A stretch of DNA of 64,000 nt. Origin: JAFGUB01 sp050305515 (GTDB lineage Bacteria > Campylobacterota > Campylobacteria > Campylobacterales > Sulfurimonadaceae). Below, in pieces: positions 59,124 to 64,000 of this stretch. The position numbers and the translations under genes were made by a program. Location of the stretch: positions 67,961-131,960 of the forward strand of contig JBNLFL010000014.1 of the NCBI GenBank assembly GCA_050305515.1. The letters run 5' to 3'. The stretch's first letter is position 1; the number at the start of each line of letters is the position of its first letter. Under the pieces are notes generated by a model that worked only from the letters and a program-made list of their open reading frames with translations, had not been told where the DNA came from and ran no database searches.

Positions 59124-61112
59124 TTACAGCCTTTCATAGAGCCGTTCGTTACGGCCGCGGTATTTTTCGGGGAGCTGGTCGCGAAACGGCATCAACGTCT
59201 GCTGAAGTGCAAAACGGTCGGCTCCCTCTGAAACGAGTTTTTCTTTAAGGGCATCGACTTCCTGCTGGCGGATCTCGCTTTGCGGGTGGACGATGTTTAG
59301 GTTCTTACCGTAACCGCGAAATCCCGGCGGCAACTCCATTTTGGCGATATCAATGCTCTCATAGCTGACGTCGGGGAGGGTGGCTTCGGGATCGCTCCAG
59401 CTCATAATGGTGCGTTTGAGCCACTCTACGTCATTGCGTTCGGGGTAGTCTTCTCTGGCATGCGCACCCCGGCTCTCGGTGCGCAGCAGCGCGCCGTAAG
59501 CGACGCTCAGGGCGACTTTGATCATCTTCTGGGTGCGGTAGGCGTTCACCAGCGCCGGATTGGCTGCAAGCGATTTGGAACGGTGCACGGTGATGTTCCG
59601 GCTGCGCAGCAGTAGTTTCTGTAACGTATCGACCGCTTCCTGAAGATCGGCACCATTGCGGAAGATGCCGACCTTGTCCATCATGATCTGCTCCATCTCC
59701 TCGCGCAGTTCAAAGGAGTCTTCGCCGCCGGTTCCGTTAATGAGCGCGTGAAGCTTTGCCGTTTCGTCGTTGATGAAACGTTCGATGGTTGCGGTCGAGA
59801 TGTCGATGTTGCTCTCCGGGGTTTGACAGTAGTCGGCGATGTACTCTGCCACAAGCATGCCCGATACGACGGTCTCGGCCACCGAGTTACCGCCGAGACG
59901 GTTAAAACCGTGCATGTCCCAGCAGGCCGCTTCGCCGCAGGAGTAGAGCCCTTTAAGCGTCTGCGACTCTCCCGTGTGTTTCGTGCGGATGCCGCCCATG
60001 GAGTAGTGCTGGGTCGGTCGCACCGGAATCCACGATTCGGCCGGGTCGATGCCCAGAAAGCTTTCGCAGATCTCCTTCACCTCGCGGAGGTTCTTTTCAA
60101 TATGCTCGCGCCCTAAAATGGTAATGTCAAGCCAGAGGTGATCACCGTAGCGCGACTTGACTCCTTTGCCCTTGCGGATGTGCTCGGTCATGCGGCGGCT
60201 TACCACGTCGCGGCTGGCCAGCTCTTTTTTCTCGGGTTCATAATCGGGCATGAAACGGTAGCCGTCCACGTCGCGCAGGACGCCGCCATCCCCACGGCAC
60301 CCTTCGGTGGTGAGAATGCCCACCGGAACGATGGCAGTGGGGTGAAACTGCACCGCTTCCATGTTCCCCAGCGTTGCAACGCCCGTTTCAAGGGCGAGCG
60401 CCTGCCCGATGCCCTGACAGATGGTAGCGTTGGTGGTGACGGCCCAGAGGCGTCCGTAACCGCCCGTTGCTACACAGGTCGCCTTGGCGATGTAGGCGTG
60501 CAACTCGCCCGTCATAAGGTTTCGTGAAACCGCACCGTAGCAGCGGCCGTTTTCATGGATAAGCGCCATTGCCTCGCGCCGCTCGCGGATGGCGATGTCG
60601 TTTTCATGCGCCTTGTTGTCCATGGCGTAGAGCATGGAGTGTCCGGTGCCGTCAGACGTGTAGCAGGTACGCCACTTCTTGGTGCCGCCGAAATCGCGGG
60701 CGGTAATAAGCCCGTGGGCCTCTTCTTTTTCCGTAATGGTCACTTTCTCGGCGTTGATGATCGCTTTGCGGGAGCCTTTTTTGACGCGGTTCCACGGCAC
60801 GCCCCACGCGGCAAGCTCGCGGATGGCTTTGGGCGCGGTGTTGACGAACATGCGCACCACTTCCTGATCGGCGCCCCAGTCGCTCCCTTTGACGGTATCT
60901 TCAAAGTGGACGTCTTCGTTGTCGCCTTCTCCCATGACGGAGTTGCCAAGGCTTGCCTGCATGCCGCCCTGCGCTGCCGCGGAGTGTGAGCGTTTGGGCG
61001 GAACCAGGGTAAGGACAATGCAGTCAAGACCGCGTTCGCGCACGCCTACGGCCGTGCGAAGCCCCGCAAGCCCGCCGCCGATGACGAGTACGTCGGTATA
61101 GGTAATTTTCAT
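59124..61112 (-). CDS. frdA: fumarate reductase flavoprotein subunit
   Basis: FrdA reduces fumarate to succinate at a covalently bound FAD. The 662-residue protein has the Rossmann motif VIGGGLAGL, FAD-attachment His43 in RSHSAAAQGGM (same number as in W. succinogenes) and the fumarate-site residues in PTQHYSMGGI. It overlaps frdC by 4 bp (ATGA) and lies 2 bp before frdB. It could also run as succinate dehydrogenase; direction depends on quinone potential. Confidence 0.97.
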   Translation of the reverse strand: MKITYTDVLVIGGGLAGLRTAVGVRERGLDCIVLTLVPPKRSHSAAAQGGMQASLGNSVMGEGDNEDVHFEDTVKGSDWGADQEVVRMFVNTAPKAIRELAAWGVPWNRVKKGSRKAIINAEKVTITEKEEAHGLITARDFGGTKKWRTCYTSDGTGHSMLYAMDNKAHENDIAIRERREAMALIHENGRCYGAVSRNLMTGELHAYIAKATCVATGGYGRLWAVTTNATICQGIGQALALETGVATLGNMEAVQFHPTAIVPVGILTTEGCRGDGGVLRDVDGYRFMPDYEPEKKELASRDVVSRRMTEHIRKGKGVKSRYGDHLWLDITILGREHIEKNLREVKEICESFLGIDPAESWIPVRPTQHYSMGGIRTKHTGESQTLKGLYSCGEAACWDMHGFNRLGGNSVAETVVSGMLVAEYIADYCQTPESNIDISTATIERFINDETAKLHALINGTGGEDSFELREEMEQIMMDKVGIFRNGADLQEAVDTLQKLLLRSRNITVHRSKSLAANPALVNAYRTQKMIKVALSVAYGALLRTESRGAHAREDYPERNDVEWLKRTIMSWSDPEATLPDVSYESIDIAKMELPPGFRGYGKNLNIVHPQSEIRQQEVDALKEKLVSEGADRFALQQTLMPFRDQLPEKYRGRNERLYERL

Positions 61113-61843
61113 TTGCTCACCTCCTGCGGATGGTAACGCTCGCCCGGCTGAAACTCACCCGAATAGCCAATCTGCATGTAACGCGCGAGCGAGCTGACGC
61201 CCACGACAAGATAGAACGTCGCCACAAAATACATGATCATCCGCAGCAGGGCGCGACGCTGTTTCATGTACTTTTGCCGGTCGGCTTCGAAAAAGCCCCA
61301 TTTGAGAATGAGTTTGTAAACACCGACGGCAGCGTGGATGATGACGGCAAAGAGCAGCAGCAGATAGAGCGGCCACATCATGTCAAGCGCGACCCGTTCG
61401 CTTGAGGCGTAGGGCCCAATACGCTCAGGCAGGGTAATCATGGTGTAGAGGTGCACCGACGCCAGAAAGAACATGGCGAACCCGGTAATGACCTGAATGG
61501 CCCACAGCGAGGTATCGTGGTGGTTCATGCGCTGCATGTGGAGTTTGAAGTTGCGGTACTGGCGGTAGTCGGAGGGAAATTTGCGAAGCGCCACAATGGC
61601 GTGAATGGCAATAATGAGCAGCAGCGTCGTCGCCAGAAACGAGATGATAACCGGATACTTCTGCCCGAAAAAGTAGTACCCTTCAAAAAACTGCGTCATA
61701 GCGTACATGGCGTCATGAGAGACAAGAATGGTGGATTCAAAAAGAATGTGGCCGGAGATAAAGAGTGCCAGAATGACACCGGTCGCACTCTGAATAAAAT
61801 CGAGCCGCGCAGGGACTTTGCTGATATGTTCGCGTTTGTTCAT
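61109..61843 (-). CDS. frdC: fumarate reductase diheme cytochrome b subunit
   Basis: FrdC oxidises menaquinol at the membrane and binds two hemes. The 244-residue protein has five membrane helices. Heme-ligand His residues 32, 81, 131 and 170 match W. succinogenes His44, 93, 143 and 182 with a constant offset of 12, and Glu54 matches Glu66, the menaquinol-site residue. At the position of Glu180 there is Ile168 (FAVIIH instead of FAVELH). ATG 61843 is chosen over GTG 61849 because GAGG lies upstream. It is the first gene of frdCAB. Confidence 0.95.
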   Translation of the reverse strand: MNKREHISKVPARLDFIQSATGVILALFISGHILFESTILVSHDAMYAMTQFFEGYYFFGQKYPVIISFLATTLLLIIAIHAIVALRKFPSDYRQYRNFKLHMQRMNHHDTSLWAIQVITGFAMFFLASVHLYTMITLPERIGPYASSERVALDMMWPLYLLLLFAVIIHAAVGVYKLILKWGFFEADRQKYMKQRRALLRMIMYFVATFYLVVGVSSLARYMQIGYSGEFQPGERYHPQEVSK

Positions 61844-61884
61844 AAGCACCTCGTTTTAAAAAAAGTAATTATAGCAGAGGGCTC

Positions 61885-62658
61885 TTAGAGTGAGAGGCGA
61901 ATCCCCACGGGGCAGTGGTCTGAGCCCATAATATCTTCTAATATGAAAGCATCTTCGAGACACTCGGCAAGATCGTCCGAGACGAAGAAATAGTCGATTC
62001 TCCAGCCAATGTTTTTGATGCGCGCTCCGGCGCGGTAGCTCCACCAGCTGTAGCTATCAACCACGTCGCCGTGGACGTAGCGGAAGGTGTCGATGTAGCC
62101 GTGCTCGATAACCTTGTCGATCCACGCGCGCTCTATCGGCAGGAAACCTGACGTGGTTTCATTGGCCTTGGGACGGGCAAGGTCAATCTCGCGGTGGGCC
62201 GTATTGACGTCGCCGCAGAAGATGATGGACTTGCCTTCATCGCGCAGCGCATCGCAATACTCCAGAAAGTCGTCATAGAACTTCATTTTGTGCGCGAGGC
62301 GTTCGTCATCTTTCTGCCCGTTGGGAAAGTAGATGCCTAAGATGCAGATATCGCCGTAGCGGTGCTCGATGATGCGCCCTTCGTTCAGGGTGTCGATATG
62401 TTTACATGTAAGCACTGCGTCGGGTTGATACTTCGAAAGGCTCATCGTGCCCGAGTAGCCTTTTTTCTCGGCGGAATTGACGGTGTGGTAGGGGTAGAGT
62501 TCGAACAGATGCGAGGGCACCTGATCTTCGGTGGCCTTGATTTCCTGAAAAAATATCAGGTCGCTTTGGCGCGCGTCGATCCACGCGAAGCCGTCTTTGT
62601 TCGCCACGGCGCGAATGCCGTTAAGGTTCCATGAGAGAATTTCAATGCTTCCGGTCAT
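61885..62658 (-). CDS. xth: exodeoxyribonuclease III
   Basis: The 257-residue AP endonuclease/3' exonuclease starts IEILSWNLNGIRA, has catalytic Glu in FFQEIKA, CGDVNTAHREIDLA and C-terminal GSDHCPVGI with the catalytic His. ATG 62658 gives the family start; GTG 62667 is an alternative. It works in base-excision repair. One palindrome copy is at 62402-62411 (LTCK). Confidence 0.95.
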   Translation of the reverse strand: MTGSIEILSWNLNGIRAVANKDGFAWIDARQSDLIFFQEIKATEDQVPSHLFELYPYHTVNSAEKKGYSGTMSLSKYQPDAVLTCKHIDTLNEGRIIEHRYGDICILGIYFPNGQKDDERLAHKMKFYDDFLEYCDALRDEGKSIIFCGDVNTAHREIDLARPKANETTSGFLPIERAWIDKVIEHGYIDTFRYVHGDVVDSYSWWSYRAGARIKNIGWRIDYFFVSDDLAECLEDAFILEDIMGSDHCPVGIRLSL

Positions 62659-62716
62659 AGGGGTCACTTTTGTTTTTGGCGTATTGTAGCATGAGGCGGA
62701 AGATTGCTTTCTTGCG

Positions 62717-62751
62717 TTACATGTAAGCTTGACGTTGTAAGTTACATGTAA
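62717..62751. repeat. two intergenic TTACATGTAA palindromes 25 bp apart
   Basis: Copies at 62717-62726 and 62742-62751 in the 213-bp gap between the divergent xth and hsdM genes. The same face of the helix is not exactly kept (25 bp, about 2.4 turns). The region also contains the hsdM promoter (62825). Confidence 0.9.
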
Positions 62752-62824
62752 ACTGTGAAAGTGTCTTTACGCTTTTTATACGGCATGAAGTTCAAGTATG
62801 AGAGATTTTTAAAGCCTTGGCAGC

Positions 62825-62830
62825 TATAAT
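62825..62830 (+). promoter_or_regulatory. -10 box of second hsdM
   Basis: TATAAT 42 bp before the TTG start of the hsdM gene. No good -35 box is visible; T-rich sequence lies about 17 bp upstream. Confidence 0.5.
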
Positions 62831-62871
62831 CTAGCTCTTTCTTAGAAAATCAATCTTTTTTGGACAATTTT

Positions 62872-64000
62872 TTGACAACCGAAGCCATCAAACAGCTAGA
62901 AAATGACCTCTGGAGCAGTGCCGACACTCTGCGTGCCAACTCCGACCTAAAAGCGAGCGAATACTCCACCCCGGTATTAGGGCTCATCTTTTTAAAATTT
63001 GCTGACAACAACTACAAGCGTCATGAAAATAGTATTTTAGAAGCGTATCAAAAGCTCAAAGGCACACGCCGCGAAAAGAAACTCTCCGATATCGCCATTG
63101 AAAAATGCGGCTTTTACCTACCTGACAATGCTCGTTATGACTACCTTTTAAACCTTCCCGAAGAAGAAGATATCGCCATGGCAATTAAAAAAGCCATGGA
63201 GGCTATTGAAACGTACAAACCCGAGCTCAAGGGCATTTTGCCACAGGATGAGTATTTTCGTTTGATTCGAACCGACAGCTCCATTCCTGCGCAGCTGCTT
63301 AAAAACTTCTCCAACATTCCCGAAGATGCCGGCGGCGACATGTTCGGCCAGATTTACGAATACTTTCTGGCCAACTTCGCCATGGCCGAGGGCCAGGGCG
63401 GCGGGGAGTTCTTTACTCCGCGCTCCGTTGTCCGGCTGATGGTCGAAATTATCGAGCCGCACAGGGGAAGCGTATTTGATCCGGCGTGCGGTTCAGGTGG
63501 TATGTTTGTACAGTCCGCCAAATTTATTGAAGAGCACCGCAAAGAGTGGGAAGACGGTGATGGCGATATTTTCGTTTACGGTCAGGAGAAAAACCTCGAA
63601 ACGGTTAAACTGGCCAAAATGAACCTTGCCGTCAACGGTCTGCGCGGCGATGTGCGTCAGGGCATCAGCTATTACGAAGACCATTTCGAGAGCTTCGGAA
63701 AGTTTGATTATGTACTGGCCAATCCCCCGTTTAACGTTGATGACGTCAACTACAAACGCATCGCCGAAGACAAGCGCTTTAGCACCTACGGTATTCCGCG
63801 CAACAAAAGCAAAACCAAAAAAGCCGATGAAGGCAAAGAGAGCGTCCCCAACGCCAACTACCTTTGGATTAACATGTTTGCCACCGCCCTAAAGCCACAG
63901 GGGCGCGCCGCACTGGTCATGCCAAACTCTGCTTCCGACGCCCGCCACTCCGAAGCCGACATTCGCGAAACGCTCATTAAAAACAACCTTATTTACGGCA
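62872..64000 (+). CDS. hsdM: second type I restriction-modification M subunit (3' end outside window)
   Basis: The frame is open to the window edge (376 codons). It starts with TTG at 62872, giving TTEAIKQLENDLW, the usual HsdM N-terminus; an earlier TTG at 62860 is possible. SAM motif I is DPACGSGGM and catalytic motif IV is ANPPFN. It has normal composition for this genome, unlike the AT-rich island hsdM, and is only distantly similar to it. It is therefore a separate, resident type I system, whose S and R genes should follow outside the window. Confidence 0.93.
   Translation, partial: MTTEAIKQLENDLWSSADTLRANSDLKASEYSTPVLGLIFLKFADNNYKRHENSILEAYQKLKGTRREKKLSDIAIEKCGFYLPDNARYDYLLNLPEEEDIAMAIKKAMEAIETYKPELKGILPQDEYFRLIRTDSSIPAQLLKNFSNIPEDAGGDMFGQIYEYFLANFAMAEGQGGGEFFTPRSVVRLMVEIIEPHRGSVFDPACGSGGMFVQSAKFIEEHRKEWEDGDGDIFVYGQEKNLETVKLAKMNLAVNGLRGDVRQGISYYEDHFESFGKFDYVLANPPFNVDDVNYKRIAEDKRFSTYGIPRNKSKTKKADEGKESVPNANYLWINMFATALKPQGRAALVMPNSASDARHSEADIRETLIKNNLIYG

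Noticed and set aside
1..64000. tRNA, rRNA or CRISPR arrays
   Set aside because: No cloverleaf-like intergenic sequence, rRNA segment or regularly spaced repeats were found; the dispersed palindrome is not regularly spaced and lies mostly in genes.

Overview
The window reads as a chromosomal segment of a Campylobacterota (epsilonproteobacterial) genome of moderate GC. Lineage markers are a frdCAB fumarate reductase of Wolinella type, nspC (norspermidine-type polyamine synthesis), bioV (a biotin-pathway esterase known from Helicobacter and relatives), a TlpD-like cytosolic chemoreceptor with a CZB domain, DUF3373 porin-like and COG3400 proteins, and the order tgt / COG3400 / aroB / mscS / mtaB / ftsH-like / bioV, which matches (from memory) the HP0281-HP0286 block of H. 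pylori. Genus was not determined.

Layout. 0-19.9 kb: end of an outer-membrane protein, an orphan nuclease-like protein, yebC, the selenium pair mnmH-selD, a HAD phosphatase, a periplasmic msrB-msrA fusion, a transglutaminase/Cdd1/GGDEF-EAL group, an FG-GAP propeller, nspC, a diguanylate cyclase, a PilZ protein, an HtrA protease, a chemoreceptor, pdxA-pdxJ, a DUF3995 protein and a GNAT acetyltransferase. 19.92-30.17 kb: an AT-rich island holding a Phd/RelE-type toxin-antitoxin pair, a type I restriction-modification system (hsdR, hsdS, rhuM, a PrrC-like ATPase/anticodon nuclease candidate, hsdM), a small protein and a RhuM-Fic fusion. 30.2-45.8 kb: phzF, a class D beta-lactamase, a two-component operon with an outer-membrane protein and a Sel1 protein, an HD-GYP protein, a secreted beta-propeller protein with a small lipoprotein, acylphosphatase, tgt, a FIST-domain kinase and a Ser-rich lipoprotein. 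45.9-54.0 kb: one long + strand operon (COG3400, aroB, mscS, mtaB, ftsH-like, bioV, mogA). 54.0-64 kb: marR/DUF2798, a DUF3373 porin, a DUF1538-PII transporter-like protein, frdCAB, xth, and the start of a second type I hsdM that runs off the window.

Main observations. (1) A perfect 10-bp palindrome, TTACATGTAA, occurs 28 times, mostly inside genes and only in reading frames that avoid its stop codon. This looks like a highly iterated palindrome comparable in style to cyanobacterial HIP1. It is almost absent from the AT-rich island. (2) The island appears to have inserted into the 3' end of the GNAT gene: a 9-bp direct repeat (agatggacg) lies at both edges, and the lost in-frame GNAT tail is still present beside phzF. 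(3) The island ATPase carries the R-xxx-E...H triad spacing of PrrC-type anticodon nucleases inside a type I R-M operon. (4) The FtsH-like protein has lost the HExxH protease motif. (5) FrdC lacks the residue equivalent to Wolinella Glu180. (6) Two genes appear to start at non-canonical codons (ATC, ATT). No tRNA, rRNA, CRISPR array, transposase or integrase was recognised, and no gene-free stretch exceeds about 250 bases.
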